The notes beneath the pieces are model-generated. The model made no database searches and had not been told where the DNA came from. It saw only the letters and a program-made list of their open reading frames with translations. Of a stretch of DNA of 63,408 nt, positions 40,179-49,513 are shown one piece after another. The stretch's first letter is position 1. Each line of letters starts with the position of its first letter. The stretch is from assembly GCA_002238865.1 (NCBI GenBank), contig MPNE01000023.1, positions 1 through 63,408 on the forward strand, read 5' to 3'. A program made the translations under genes and the position numbers. Origin of the DNA: Gemmatimonadetes bacterium bin94 (GTDB lineage Bacteria > Gemmatimonadota > Gemmatimonadetes > Longimicrobiales > Gaopeijiaceae).

Positions 40179-41009
40179 GTGACCTCGCTCCGGGGCCGCC
40201 GCTCGCTGCTGCAGAGTGCCTGGGCCGCGCTCGATCGAGAGCCCCTTTCGACCGCCGGGCTGGCTCGGGAGGTCCTCGGCCTGAACGGCCATGCCGGCGC
40301 GGCCTCCGCCGCCGTCTTCGCGCTGCTGGGAGACGACGACCGTTTCGAGGTCGACGGCGAGGGCGTGTGGAGCCTTCGAGGGGGAGCGCGCCGCCCCGGG
40401 TCGCCCCTTTCCCGCCTTTGCTATGCGGTCGTGGACGTCGAGACGACGGGGGGCCGCTACGAAGGCGGTCATCGCATGACGGAGGTGGCCGTGGTGGAGG
40501 TGCGGGGCGGTGTGGTGAGCGACCGGTTCGAGACGCTGATACAACCGGGCCGTGCGGTGCCGTCCCGGATCGCCGGGCTCACCGGGATCACCAATCGGAT
40601 GCTTGCGGGTGCCCCCACCTTCGACGAGATCGCGGAAGAAGTCTTCCGCCGCATTGCGGGCCGCGTCTTCGTAGCCCACAACGCCAGCTTCGATTGGTCC
40701 TGGTTGCGGGCCCAGCTGGGGGATGCCCTCGGAGATATCCCCGGCGTGGACCGCCTCTGCACCATCAGCCTGGCGAGGCGCCTCTTGCCCGAACTGCGGC
40801 AGCGCAACCTGGACTCCCTGGCGGAGTTCTTCGACATCCCCATCCACCGCAGGCACCGTGCCGGGGGCGACGCCTTCGCGACGGCCCGGGTCCTGCTGCG
40901 GCTGCTCGACCGTGCGGAGTCCCTGGGCATCGGTGACCTCAGATCCCTGAAGCGCTACCGTCCTTCGCGCCGGGCGAGAGGGCAGGGGGATCTTTTTGTG
41001 CGCGTGTGA
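40179..41009 (+). CDS. DEDDh exonuclease with N-terminal winged-helix-like domain
   Basis: 276 residues. The C-terminal ~190 form a DnaQ-type 3'-5' exonuclease with ExoI VVDVETTGG, ExoII HNASFDWSWL and ExoIII HRAGGDAFAT, all catalytic acids present. The first ~65 residues (LLQSAWAALDREPLSTAGLA to WSLRGG) look like a HARE/winged-helix module; this is my inference from pattern. It could be a polymerase III epsilon-like proofreader or an independent nuclease. GTG start; the 73 nt after rex hold only a short hairpin near 40132. Confidence 0.8.
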   Translation: MTSLRGRRSLLQSAWAALDREPLSTAGLAREVLGLNGHAGAASAAVFALLGDDDRFEVDGEGVWSLRGGARRPGSPLSRLCYAVVDVETTGGRYEGGHRMTEVAVVEVRGGVVSDRFETLIQPGRAVPSRIAGLTGITNRMLAGAPTFDEIAEEVFRRIAGRVFVAHNASFDWSWLRAQLGDALGDIPGVDRLCTISLARRLLPELRQRNLDSLAEFFDIPIHRRHRAGGDAFATARVLLRLLDRAESLGIGDLRSLKRYRPSRRARGQGDLFVRV

Positions 41010-41075
41010 TTGTACATTTGATGGTCGACTGATTGCCGCGAGCCCGCCGCACCCCTGAACAGCGAGGCAAACTTC

Positions 41076-42287
41076 GTGCCGCACCCGGCCCGCACACCCG
41101 TCATACTGGATGGAGTCCGCACACCGATCGGGCGGTTCCTTGGAGGGTTGAGTCCGCTCTCCGGACCGGAGCTCGGCGCCGTCACCGTGCGCGAAGCCGT
41201 CGTCCGCAGCGGCATCGATTCGTCGGACATCGACGAAGTCATCATGGGGAACGTTGTGAGCGCGGGTGCCGGCCAGGCGCCGGCCCGCCAGGCCGCGGTG
41301 AACGGCGGAATTCCCGCCAGCGTGCCGGCGGTCACCGTGAACAAGGTCTGCGGCTCCGGCCTCAAGGCCGTCATGCTGGCTGCACAGGCCGTCAAGGCCG
41401 GGGACGCGCGGCTTGTCGTGGCTGGCGGCTTCGAGTCCATGTCCAACGTGCCGTACTACCTGCGGGGCATGCGAGGCGGTGTGAAGTTCGGCGATCGCAC
41501 CGTGCAGGACGGACTGGTTCACGATGGCCTGTGGTGTTCGTTCGGCATGTGCCACATGGGTGGTCACGCGGAGTATACGGCGGCCAGGGCCGGCGTAACC
41601 CGCGCCGAGGCCGACGCCTTCTCGCTGGCTTCCCACCAGAAAGCCGTCGCGGCGATGAAGGACGGCGGCTTTGCGTCCGAGATTGTGCCCGTCGCGGTGG
41701 AGACGCGCCGCGGGACGGTCGTCGTCAACGGGGACGAAGGTCCTCGCGCGGATACCTCCCTGGAAGCGCTGGGCCGGTTGCGTCCGGCCTTTGCCCGGGA
41801 CGCGCCGAAGGGGCTGGACGAGCTCGTGGTCACGGCCGGAAACGCGCCGGGGCTCAACGACGGGGCGTCGGCGCTGGTCGTGGCCAGCCAGGAGTACGCG
41901 ACGGCCCACGGTCTGGCCTGCCGGGCGGTCATCACCGGCTATGCGGCGGGCGGAACGGAGCCCCGCGACCTCTTCTTCGCTCCGGTTCAGGCGGTGCGGA
42001 AGCTCATGGAGCGAGAGGGCACCCGTGTCGGGGACTACGGGCTCGTGGAGATGAACGAGGCCTTTGCGGTGCAGGCAATCGCGGACATGAGACAGCTGGA
42101 AATGGACCCGGAACGGGTGAACGTACACGGGGGCGCGGTGGCGCTGGGGCACCCCATCGGGGCTTCCGGGGCCCGGATCCTGGTTACCTTGCTGGCAGCC
42201 ATGGCCCGCCGAGATGTCGACAAGGGCCTGGCGACCCTTTGCCTCGGCGGGGGCAACGCGGTCGCGCTGGCCGTACAATCGAACTGA
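41076..42287 (+). CDS. Acetyl-CoA C-acetyltransferase (thiolase)
   Basis: Condenses or cleaves acetoacetyl-CoA/3-ketoacyl-CoA. 403 residues. Nucleophile Cys92 in [20 protein letters not shown], the catalytic His in [10 protein letters not shown] and the second Cys in [13 protein letters not shown] start with GAGG about 9 nt before. Biosynthetic versus degradative direction cannot be told from sequence. Upstream at 41011 is a lone TGTACA, matching the array near 36075, but its relevance is unproven. Confidence 0.92.
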   Translation: MPHPARTPVILDGVRTPIGRFLGGLSPLSGPELGAVTVREAVVRSGIDSSDIDEVIMGNVVSAGAGQAPARQAAVNGGIPASVPAVTVNKVCGSGLKAVMLAAQAVKAGDARLVVAGGFESMSNVPYYLRGMRGGVKFGDRTVQDGLVHDGLWCSFGMCHMGGHAEYTAARAGVTRAEADAFSLASHQKAVAAMKDGGFASEIVPVAVETRRGTVVVNGDEGPRADTSLEALGRLRPAFARDAPKGLDELVVTAGNAPGLNDGASALVVASQEYATAHGLACRAVITGYAAGGTEPRDLFFAPVQAVRKLMEREGTRVGDYGLVEMNEAFAVQAIADMRQLEMDPERVNVHGGAVALGHPIGASGARILVTLLAAMARRDVDKGLATLCLGGGNAVALAVQSN

Positions 42288-42301
42288 AGGGGCACCAAGG
42301 T

Positions 42302-42916
42302 ATGATCGAGTCCGAAGCGACCACCGAACTTGCAATTGCCGAGGCCAGGGGGGCTCCGGCGGCTGCGTTTCTTCCCTCCCTTGCCAAACACCGTCCGGTC
42401 ACGTTGTCGGTGGCGGTTCTGGTGTTTTCGCTGCTGACCGCGGTGTCCGCGTACGTCGCCGTGCCGCTGGGCGTTACGCCGGTCCCGATGACCCTCCAGA
42501 CGCTGGTGGTGTTGCTGGCGGGGGCGCTTCTGGGACCCGTCGCGGGCGCCGCGTCCCAGCTGGTGTACCTGGGGATGGGGGTTGCGGGCGTTCCGGTCTT
42601 CGCGATGGGTGGAGCGGGATTGCCATGGCTCTTCGGGCCGACCGGAGGCTACCTCATGGCGTTCCCGCTCGCCGCGGCGCTGACGGGGTGGATCGCGGGG
42701 CCCGACCGTGGAAAGCTGCGGGTCGGTCTCGCGATCGCCGTCGCCACGTCCGTCATCTTCGCGCTGGGGGCCGGTTGGCTCGCCGTGGTCACCGACCGGA
42801 GCTTCGACGCGGTCTTGGGGGCCGCGGTGCAGCCGTTCCTGCCAGGCGCTTTGATCAAGGCGGCCATCGCTTTCGTTGTGATCCGCCAGGTGAAGACCAG
42901 AACGGTGCCGCGCTGA
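42302..42916 (+). CDS. bioY: BioY-type biotin transporter
   Basis: Membrane S-component of an ECF biotin transporter, 204 residues, about six helices. BioY features are [41 protein letters not shown] and [15 protein letters not shown] start 14 nt after thiolase. No EcfA or EcfT gene is next to it; BioY can work alone or with shared ECF modules. Biotin is the cofactor of acyl-CoA carboxylases, which fits the acyl-CoA genes around it. Confidence 0.93.
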   Translation: MIESEATTELAIAEARGAPAAAFLPSLAKHRPVTLSVAVLVFSLLTAVSAYVAVPLGVTPVPMTLQTLVVLLAGALLGPVAGAASQLVYLGMGVAGVPVFAMGGAGLPWLFGPTGGYLMAFPLAAALTGWIAGPDRGKLRVGLAIAVATSVIFALGAGWLAVVTDRSFDAVLGAAVQPFLPGALIKAAIAFVVIRQVKTRTVPR

Positions 42917-42922
42917 CCCGTC

Positions 42923-43771
42923 GTGAGCGCGCTGATGCCGGACCGGAAGGAGATCACCCCGATTCTCGGCCGCCTCTCCGGCTTCGGAGTGCTGTTCTTC
43001 GCGGTCCTCGTCTCGATGGTGTTCCTGACGGGCATGTCCGAGAGCCTCGCCTGGCAGGGATCGATCCAGCTGGTGGCGGCGCTGGTGGCCACCCTTGTCA
43101 TCCTGCGGGTGGACGGGAAACGCGGCCTCGCGGCCATCGGCCTGCCCGTTCGCGGTGCGTTCCGCGGTGTGGCGGGCGGCATGGTGCTCGGGATCGTCAT
43201 CACCGTGGTCGTGCTGGCGATCGCGGTAGGCGCCGGGGGACTGCGGTACACCGGGGACGAAGGCACCCTGGTCGAGTACGGCGCGACGGCCCTGTGGACT
43301 GCGCTGGTCCTTCTGGTCGCCGGTACCGGCGAGGAAGTCCTCGTTCGCGGCTACCCCCTGACCGTGCTGTTGGAGCGGTGGGGTCCCGGCGCGGCCCTCC
43401 TGCTGACGTCGCTGGTCTTCACGGTGCTTCACGGCGCCAACCCTCACGTCGGTGCCCTGGGGCTCCTCAACATCGCACTGGCAGGGCTCATGCTCGGGTT
43501 CGTTCGTCTCAGGACGGGGAGCCTGTGGTGGGCGAGCGGCGTGCACGCCGGGTGGAATCTCGGGACCGGCTTCGTTTCCGACCTGCCGGTGAGCGGACTC
43601 GATGTCGTGGACGCGCCGTTGGTCGAGGTCTCCGCGGGGGGAATGGCCGTGATCACCGGGGGTGACTTCGGGCTCGAAGGCGGTGTCGCCGCGACTGTCG
43701 GGCTTGTCCTGGCCATTCTTTTCGCGACCCGCATGGGGGCGTCGGGCGGCGTCGGGGCGGAGACGGCATGA
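42923..43771 (+). CDS. CPBP-family intramembrane metalloprotease
   Basis: 282 residues, multi-spanning membrane protein. The CPBP/Abi signatures are present: [11 protein letters not shown] (EExxxR type), [10 protein letters not shown], and HAGWNLGTG, which supply the glutamates, histidines and asparagine of the metal site. Substrate unknown. GTG start 6 nt after bioY (ATG at 42935 is an alternative). Overlaps the next gene by 4 nt. Confidence 0.88.
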   Translation: MSALMPDRKEITPILGRLSGFGVLFFAVLVSMVFLTGMSESLAWQGSIQLVAALVATLVILRVDGKRGLAAIGLPVRGAFRGVAGGMVLGIVITVVVLAIAVGAGGLRYTGDEGTLVEYGATALWTALVLLVAGTGEEVLVRGYPLTVLLERWGPGAALLLTSLVFTVLHGANPHVGALGLLNIALAGLMLGFVRLRTGSLWWASGVHAGWNLGTGFVSDLPVSGLDVVDAPLVEVSAGGMAVITGGDFGLEGGVAATVGLVLAILFATRMGASGGVGAETA

Positions 43772-44619
43772 GCATCGATTGCGTCGCCGTGGCCGGTGCC
43801 GGGACCATGGGAAACGGGATAGCGCACGTGTGCGCGCTGGGTGGTTTCCGGGTGGTTCTCATCGACGCGGACCCCGGTGCGCTGGAACGGGGTGTCGCGA
43901 CGATCGGTCGCAACCTGGACCGGCAGCTCGCCAGGGACGTGATCACCGGCGAGGAGCGCGCCGGGGCGCTGGCGCGTATTGCGCCGTCCGCATCCCTGGA
44001 CGCGGTCAAGGGGGCGGGATTGGTCATTGAGGCCGTTCCCGAGATCGCCGAGCTCAAGTACGAGATCTTCGCGGAGCTGGACCGGCTGGCCCCGGGCCAC
44101 GCGATCCTCGCCTCCAACACCTCGTCCATTTCGATCACCGCAATCGCCGCCCGCACCGGGCGCCCCGGCCAGGTCATCGGGATGCACTTCATGAATCCGG
44201 TGCCGGTGATGAAGCTCGTCGAGGTCATACGCGGGCTGCGCACAGACGACGCCACCACGAACGCCGTGATGGAGCTGTCCCGCGCCCTCGGCAAGACGCC
44301 TGTCGAGGTCAGGGACTTTCCCGGCTTCGTGTCCAACCGTATCCTCGCGCCCATGATCAACGAGGCCGTCTTTGCGCTGATGGAGGGCGTGGCGGAGGCC
44401 GAAGCGATCGACACGGTGATGAAGCTGGGCATGAACCACCCCATGGGGCCGCTGACCCTCGCCGACCTGATCGGCCTCGACGTCGTGCTGCACGTCCTCG
44501 AGGTGCTGCACCGCGAGCTCGGCGACGACCGCTACCGTCCCTGCCCTCTCCTGCGGCAGTATGTGGCCGCCGGATGGCTGGGACGCAAGGCGGGTCGGGG
44601 CTTCCATACCTACGCCTGA
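43768..44619 (+). CDS. hbd: 3-hydroxybutyryl-CoA dehydrogenase
   Basis: NAD(P)-dependent oxidation of 3-hydroxyacyl-CoA. 283 residues, the size of stand-alone clostridial/PaaH types. Rossmann motif [28 protein letters not shown], the catalytic His in [15 protein letters not shown], and C-terminal domain [16 protein letters not shown] overlap with the CPBP gene. Together with the thiolase it would make or break C4 acyl-CoA; an enoyl-CoA hydratase is missing from the cluster. Confidence 0.93.
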   Translation: MSIDCVAVAGAGTMGNGIAHVCALGGFRVVLIDADPGALERGVATIGRNLDRQLARDVITGEERAGALARIAPSASLDAVKGAGLVIEAVPEIAELKYEIFAELDRLAPGHAILASNTSSISITAIAARTGRPGQVIGMHFMNPVPVMKLVEVIRGLRTDDATTNAVMELSRALGKTPVEVRDFPGFVSNRILAPMINEAVFALMEGVAEAEAIDTVMKLGMNHPMGPLTLADLIGLDVVLHVLEVLHRELGDDRYRPCPLLRQYVAAGWLGRKAGRGFHTYA

Positions 44620-44630
44620 GTGGACGCAAG

Positions 44631-45788
44631 GTGCTTACTTCCGATCAGCTGGAAATCCGTGAACTGGCCCGGGACTTCGCGGCCGGCGAAATCGCCCCCC
44701 GCGCCGCGGCCTGGGACCGGAACCGGGCCTTCGACCGTGATGTGCTCGACAAGCTGGCCGAACTGGGATTCCTGGGCATGCTCGTTCCCTCCGAGTACGG
44801 AGGGCTGGGGCTGGATGTCCCCACCTACCTGGTCGCGCTGGAAGAAATCGCGCGGGGAGATGCCTCCCTGGCCCTGACCATGGCGATCCAGAACGGCCCC
44901 GTGCCCCATGTCCTGCTGGCACACGGCACCGAGGCGCAGAAGTCCGAGTGGCTGCCCACCCTCGCAAGCGGGAAGAAGATCGCCGGCTTCGCCCTCTCTG
45001 AAGCGGGTGCGGGCAGCGACCCGTCGGGGATGACCACCACGGCTCGGCGGCACGCCGACGGGTGGACGATTTCGGGTGTGAAGAGGTGGGTGACAAACGG
45101 ATCCCTGGCGGACGTGGCAGTGGTCTTCGCGCTGACGGGAACCGAGGGCCCCGGTATTCCCGTCGGCGCCTTCCTGGTGGACACGGCGGCTGACGGCTAC
45201 CGGGTTGGCAGGCGCGAGGCCACGATGGGACTCCGCGCCTCGGAGACGGTCTCGATCGAACTCGACCATGTACAGGTGAACGGAGACAGGTTGGTCGGAG
45301 GGGAGTCGCGCGGACTCAGTCACGCTCTCGGCGCCCTTGATCTGGGACGGCTGGGCATCGGCGCCCAGGCGGTGGGGATCGCGCGGGCGGCCATGGAGCA
45401 CGCCACGGCGTATGCGCGGCAGAGGCAGCAGTTCGGCCGGCCCATCGCCGAGTTCGGCGCCATCCGGAGCAAGCTTGCCGTAATGGCCACGGAGATAGCG
45501 GCCGCAAGGGCGCTCGTCTTCGAAGGGGCCCTGGCCTGGGAGAGCCGCAGCGCGCTGGCGGATGGCGGCCCGCCGGTGCCGGCACGGTCCGCGATGGCCA
45601 AGTTGTTTGCCAGCGAGACGGCGGCACGGGTCACCGAAGACGCGGTCCGCATCTTCGGGGGCTACGGTTTCATGCGGGAATTCCCCGTTGAGAGACTCAT
45701 GAGAGACGCAAAGGGCACAGAGATCTACGAGGGTACGAGCGAGATCCTGCGTCTGGTGATCGGGCGCTCGATGACGGCGGAAGGGTGA
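44631..45788 (+). CDS. Acyl-CoA dehydrogenase
   Basis: FAD enzyme introducing the 2,3 double bond in acyl-CoA. 385 residues from the GTG at 44631, which matches the family N-terminus ([16 protein letters not shown]). FAD-binding stretches [15 protein letters not shown] and WVTNGSLAD, the [14 protein letters not shown] signature, and the catalytic Glu in [13 protein letters not shown] are present. Short-chain specificity is suggested by its neighbours only. No electron-transfer flavoprotein genes nearby. Confidence 0.92.
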   Translation: MLTSDQLEIRELARDFAAGEIAPRAAAWDRNRAFDRDVLDKLAELGFLGMLVPSEYGGLGLDVPTYLVALEEIARGDASLALTMAIQNGPVPHVLLAHGTEAQKSEWLPTLASGKKIAGFALSEAGAGSDPSGMTTTARRHADGWTISGVKRWVTNGSLADVAVVFALTGTEGPGIPVGAFLVDTAADGYRVGRREATMGLRASETVSIELDHVQVNGDRLVGGESRGLSHALGALDLGRLGIGAQAVGIARAAMEHATAYARQRQQFGRPIAEFGAIRSKLAVMATEIAAARALVFEGALAWESRSALADGGPPVPARSAMAKLFASETAARVTEDAVRIFGGYGFMREFPVERLMRDAKGTEIYEGTSEILRLVIGRSMTAEG

Positions 45789-45793
45789 CCCGA

Positions 45794-47047
45794 ATGGAAC
45801 ATCTTCAAAAGGCGGACAGGATCGTCCACGGCGCTGTCCTGGCAGAGGCATCGCGGCAACGGAGCCAGCTCGAGATGATTGCCAGCGAGAACTTCGTGTC
45901 TCCCGCTGTCAGGGAGGCGCTCGGCACCGTCTTCACCCACAAGTACGCCGAGGGCCTGCCCGGGAGACGCTACTACGGCGGGTGCGAGTTTGCGGACCAG
46001 GTCGAAGATCTGGCGCGGACGCGGGCGACGGAGCTCTTCGGCGCCGACCACGCCAACGTGCAGCCTCATTCGGGAGCCCAGGCGAACATGGCCGCGTACT
46101 TCGCCCTTGCGGAACCGGGTGACCGGATCCTGGGCATGAATCTGACCCACGGCGGTCATCTGACGCACGGCTCACCGGTCAACTTCAGTGGACGCTTCTT
46201 CGACGTGGCGGCCTACGGCGTCCGGGAGTCCGACGGTCTCATCGACTACGACGAGGTGCGGGCGGTCGCGCTCGAGAAGCGGCCCGGACTGATCGTCACG
46301 GGAGCGTCGGCCTACCCGCGGATCATCGACTTCGAAGCGTTCGGGAACATCGCTCGCGAGGTCGGCGCATTTCACCTTGCGGACCTTGCCCACGTCGCGG
46401 GGCTGGTGGCGGGCGGGCACCATCCCAGTCCGGTTCCCCACGCCGATGTGGTGACCACAACCACCCACAAGACGCTGCGCGGTCCCCGCGGGGGGCTCGT
46501 CCTTTGCCGTGAGGAGCATGCGAGAGCGATCGACAAGATGGTCTTTCCGTTCATTCAGGGAGGCCCCCTGATGCATGTCATCGCGTCCAAGGCCGTCGCT
46601 CTCGGCGAAGCGCTCCACCCCGGATTTCGGGACTACGGCGGCCGCGTCGTGGAGAACGCCCGCCGTCTGGCCGACCGGATGATGGAGCGAGGGGTTCGCC
46701 TCGTCTCCGGTGGCACGGACAACCACCTGATCCTGGTCGATCTCCGGGACCGCGACCTCACCGGCAAGGAGGCCGAGCAGGCTCTGGAGCGTGCCGGGAT
46801 CACCGTCAACAAGAACACCGTCCCGGGCGAGAAGCGGTCGCCCTTCGTGACCTCGGGGCTGCGGATCGGGACACCGGCGCTAACGACGCGAGGGATGGGC
46901 GCGGAGGAGATGCGGCTCATCGGCGGGTGGATCGCGGATATCCTCGAACGGCCCGGGGACGAGGACGCCATCGGTCGGATCCGGAACCTTGTGCAGGAGT
47001 TGTGCGGGGGTTTTCCGCTGTACCGCGAACTGGCGGCACCTGCGTGA
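45794..47047 (+). CDS. glyA: Serine hydroxymethyltransferase
   Basis: PLP enzyme converting serine and tetrahydrofolate to glycine and methylene-THF. 417 residues. [24 protein letters not shown], the PHSGAQAN loop, and the PLP lysine in [14 protein letters not shown]. The ATG at 45794 has AAGGG 8-9 nt upstream and is preferred over the GTG at 45785 that overlaps the previous stop codon. Confidence 0.97.
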   Translation: MEHLQKADRIVHGAVLAEASRQRSQLEMIASENFVSPAVREALGTVFTHKYAEGLPGRRYYGGCEFADQVEDLARTRATELFGADHANVQPHSGAQANMAAYFALAEPGDRILGMNLTHGGHLTHGSPVNFSGRFFDVAAYGVRESDGLIDYDEVRAVALEKRPGLIVTGASAYPRIIDFEAFGNIAREVGAFHLADLAHVAGLVAGGHHPSPVPHADVVTTTTHKTLRGPRGGLVLCREEHARAIDKMVFPFIQGGPLMHVIASKAVALGEALHPGFRDYGGRVVENARRLADRMMERGVRLVSGGTDNHLILVDLRDRDLTGKEAEQALERAGITVNKNTVPGEKRSPFVTSGLRIGTPALTTRGMGAEEMRLIGGWIADILERPGDEDAIGRIRNLVQELCGGFPLYRELAAPA

Positions 47048-47068
47048 GGATGTAAGATTGCATTCACC

Positions 47069-47446
47069 ATGAACGCTTGTGATCCGACCAGAGTCCTCGC
47101 TCAGCTCCAGGAGCGCAATCCGCGCTTTCACCGCCGGGCGTACATCTTCCTTATCGATGCCCTGCATGGCGTAATCGCGGGAATGGACGAGCGACGGCAC
47201 ATCTCCGGACAGGAATTGGCGGAGGGTGTTCGGGGCCTCGCGATGGAGCGCTTCGGGCCACTGGCCCGCACCGTGTTGGAGTACTGGGGAATCAACTCGA
47301 CCGACGATCTCGGCGAAATCGTTTTTGCGCTGGTGGACATCGGCGTTCTCGTCAAGCAGGAAAAGGACCGGCCCGAGGATTTCGAGGACCTCTTTGACTT
47401 CGAGGAGGTCTTTGAAAGCAACTACCCCTGGACGGTTGCATCTTAG
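47069..47446 (+). CDS. Minf_1886 family protein
   Basis: 125-residue protein of a family first noted in Planctomycetes and Verrucomicrobia. Matching features are YIFLIDALHGVI, RRHISGQELAEGVRGLAMERFG, the STDDLGEIVFALVDIGVL core and the acidic tail DLFDFEEVFESNY. No metal motif, signal or membrane segment. No Shine-Dalgarno near the ATG; a TAAGAT 10 nt upstream may be a -10 box. Function unknown. Confidence 0.82.
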   Translation: MNACDPTRVLAQLQERNPRFHRRAYIFLIDALHGVIAGMDERRHISGQELAEGVRGLAMERFGPLARTVLEYWGINSTDDLGEIVFALVDIGVLVKQEKDRPEDFEDLFDFEEVFESNYPWTVAS

Positions 47447-47524
47447 ATTCCCGGGGAGTGTACCCACTCGGGGCCTGCGATCCTCGACCGCACGTGTCCG
47501 CTGGCACGTTTTGGAGTTTCGTGG

Positions 47525-47531
47525 TAGGTTT
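47525..47531 (+). promoter_or_regulatory. Possible -10 element in the gap before the small zinc-ribbon gene
   Basis: TAGGTTT fits the TAnnTT pattern of this window, but no good -35 is visible at 16-18 nt. The 202-nt gap (47447-47648) also holds an imperfect GGGGAGTG/CACTCGGGG repeat right after the Minf_1886 stop codon and no convincing ORF. Confidence 0.3.
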
Positions 47532-47648
47532 CCGCCCCGAGCAAGAGAACGTGCGGTATCGGCCGGCAACAGTGTCAAGCGGCGGGTTCCGCGCATCACC
47601 CGATCTGGGGGCCTTTCGGTCTCCTTTTCACCATGTGCCGAGGGGTTG

Positions 47649-47852
47649 ATGATTACGGAGGGGCAGGAGTGCTTTACCGAGTGTAGAAAATGTGACGATG
47701 GAGTGTTGCTGCCGATGTCCGACTACGGGCGTGACGGAGCTCCGATTCGCTACAAGGCATGGGTATGTTCGAATCCGGATTGCGGATTCAACATCCGCAT
47801 TGACAACGGCGAGATCACCTTTGGCCGGTCGATCGGACAGAGCTACAAGTAG
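47649..47852 (+). CDS. Small double-CxxC zinc-ribbon protein
   Basis: 67 residues with a first cysteine group CFTECRKC at residues ~8-15, a middle LLPMSDYGRDGAPIRYKAWV, and CSNPDCGF, which together form a four-cysteine zinc ribbon. The tail is hydrophilic. ATG preceded closely by GAGGGG. It lies 2 nt upstream of nnr and is probably cotranscribed with it. I do not recognise a named family. Confidence 0.7.
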   Translation: MITEGQECFTECRKCDDGVLLPMSDYGRDGAPIRYKAWVCSNPDCGFNIRIDNGEITFGRSIGQSYK

Positions 47853-47854
47853 CG

Positions 47855-49435
47855 ATGTGCCCGGACAGCCTCGATAGGCCGTTCGGGAAGCCGGTTGTGC
47901 GGGCGCCGACGGCAGGTCAGGCGTCGCATTTCGACCAGGTCTCCATTGATTGTTCCGGGGTCCCGGAACCTGCGCTCATGGAAAACGCGGGCCGAGAGTC
48001 CGCGTTGATTGTCGAGCACCTGTTCCCCGAAGGGGCGGTTGTCGCCCTGGTGGGCTCGGGAAACAACGGAGGCGACGCACTTGTGTGCCTGAGGGCCCTG
48101 GCCGCATGGGGTCGGCGTGTGACGGCCGTCCTCGTGGGAGAGCGGCCCCGCCCGGATCCGGTACTGCACGGCTGGGATGTCCCCACGATGAACTTCGACC
48201 CGGAGGAGTCCGGTGCGGCCATGGAGTTGGCGCTTGTACTGGCGGAGGCCTCGGTCGTCATCGACGGGTTGCTGGGTACGGGGATCCGGGGAGCGCCCCG
48301 TCCGAAATACGCCGCAGCGATAGAGGCCGCCAACCAGGCATCGGGCGCGGTCGTCGCACTGGACACGCCATCGGGGGTGGACGGCGGCAGCGGACTCGTG
48401 CCGGGTGCCGCCGTCATTGCGGACCTCACCGTGGCATTCGGATGGCCAAAGCTGGGCACGCTTCTCTACCCCGGGCGCGAGCGGAGCGGACGAATCGTAG
48501 CCGTCGAGATCGGATTTCCTCCCGGTGGCAAGGAGGAGTGGGCTCGACTCGTGACCCCCGGCTGGGCCTCGGAGGTGCTCCCGCGCCGATCTGCGGTCAC
48601 CCACAAGAACGCGGTCGGCTCCCTGGCCATCCTGGCTGGATCGGCGATGCCGGGGGCCGCGATCCTGGCTGCCAGGTCCGCGTTCCGGTGCGGTGCGGGA
48701 GTGGTGCGGGTGTGCGCATCGCGCTGCGCGCGGGAAGCAGTCCTCGAGGTCCCCGACGCAATCTTCGTCGATGCAAGTGACCGCGGGGCGTTGTGTGCGG
48801 CCGTGGAGCAGAGCGACGCCCTCGCGCTCGGCCCGGGCCTGGGGACGGGGAACGAAGCCCGGCGGCAACTGGAAGCGGCCCTCGACGCGCGCGGGCACCG
48901 GCCAGCGGTCGCGGACGCGGATGCCCTGACCCTGCTCGCGGGCGGTGCAGGCGGCGGACTCGAGGGGCGGGGTGGAGAGGGGATGGTGGTGACACCCCAC
49001 CCGGGAGAGATGGCCCGCCTCACGGCAAGGAGCACCGTGGAGGTGCAGAACGACCGGGTGGCCATCGCGAGAGACTTCGCGCGGTCTCGGGGTGTGTTGA
49101 CGCTGCTGAAGGGAACACCGTCGCTGGTGGCGGAGCCGGACGGCGGGCTGCTGATCAGCACACACGAGCACCCGTCGGAACTGGCCGTCGCGGGAATGGG
49201 AGACGTCCTCGCGGGGGCGGTGGCCTCGTTCCTCGCCCAGGGCGTGGAGCCGGTCGCGGCTTCCGGCCTGGCCCTGCACGTGACGGGGACGGCGGCGTCG
49301 CACACGGGCCTTGGTGCGGCGCTCATGCCGTCCGACGTGGTGGATGCCATCCCGGCGGTGCTGGCCGATGTGGGCGCTGGTGCCACCGCCCTCCCGTTCC
49401 CCTTCGTGACCTTCGACCAGCGTCGCCCCGCCTAG
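47855..49435 (+). CDS. nnr: Bifunctional NAD(P)H-hydrate epimerase/dehydratase
   Basis: Repairs damaged NAD(P)H hydrates. 526 residues joining NnrE (residues ~1-225, GSGNNGGDALVCLRAL, DGLLGTGIRG, DTPSGVDGG) and NnrD (~240-526, KNAVGSLAILAGSAMPGAA, LGPGLGTG, VVTPHPGEMARLT, LLKGTPSLV, VAGMGDVLAG). The usual GSGDVL glycine-serine in the last motif reads GMGDVL, a conservative variation. ATG 2 nt after the zinc-ribbon gene. Confidence 0.94.
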   Translation: MCPDSLDRPFGKPVVRAPTAGQASHFDQVSIDCSGVPEPALMENAGRESALIVEHLFPEGAVVALVGSGNNGGDALVCLRALAAWGRRVTAVLVGERPRPDPVLHGWDVPTMNFDPEESGAAMELALVLAEASVVIDGLLGTGIRGAPRPKYAAAIEAANQASGAVVALDTPSGVDGGSGLVPGAAVIADLTVAFGWPKLGTLLYPGRERSGRIVAVEIGFPPGGKEEWARLVTPGWASEVLPRRSAVTHKNAVGSLAILAGSAMPGAAILAARSAFRCGAGVVRVCASRCAREAVLEVPDAIFVDASDRGALCAAVEQSDALALGPGLGTGNEARRQLEAALDARGHRPAVADADALTLLAGGAGGGLEGRGGEGMVVTPHPGEMARLTARSTVEVQNDRVAIARDFARSRGVLTLLKGTPSLVAEPDGGLLISTHEHPSELAVAGMGDVLAGAVASFLAQGVEPVAASGLALHVTGTAASHTGLGAALMPSDVVDAIPAVLADVGAGATALPFPFVTFDQRRPA

Positions 49436-49441
49436 GCAGCG

Positions 49442-49499
49442 CGTGGACAAGACCCTCCCGCGCATCGCCCCTCTCGGTGCTCGGGCGGGAATGTCCACG
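49442..49499. promoter_or_regulatory. Long interrupted inverted repeat between nnr and thiL
   Basis: CGTGGACA (49442-49449) pairs perfectly with TGTCCACG (49492-49499). Inside, TCCCGC (49456-49461) pairs with GCGGGA (49485-49490), leaving a loop of about 23 nt. No T-run follows. It could be a structured leader for thiL, a processing site or a weak terminator. No thiamine-pyrophosphate riboswitch motif was recognised in it. Confidence 0.5.
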
Positions 49500-49513
49500 G
49501 ACTGTTAGCACCC

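Noticed and set aside
41011-41016. TGTACA before thiolase as a second member of the array regulon
   Set aside because: A single 6-bp palindrome is expected by chance in this length; noted only as context.
47502-47520. Sigma-54 promoter suggested by TGGCACG
   Set aside because: The -12 GC element at the required spacing is missing.
49436-49513. Thiamine-pyrophosphate riboswitch before thiL
   Set aside because: The CUGAGA and related core motifs are absent; only an unrelated hairpin is present.
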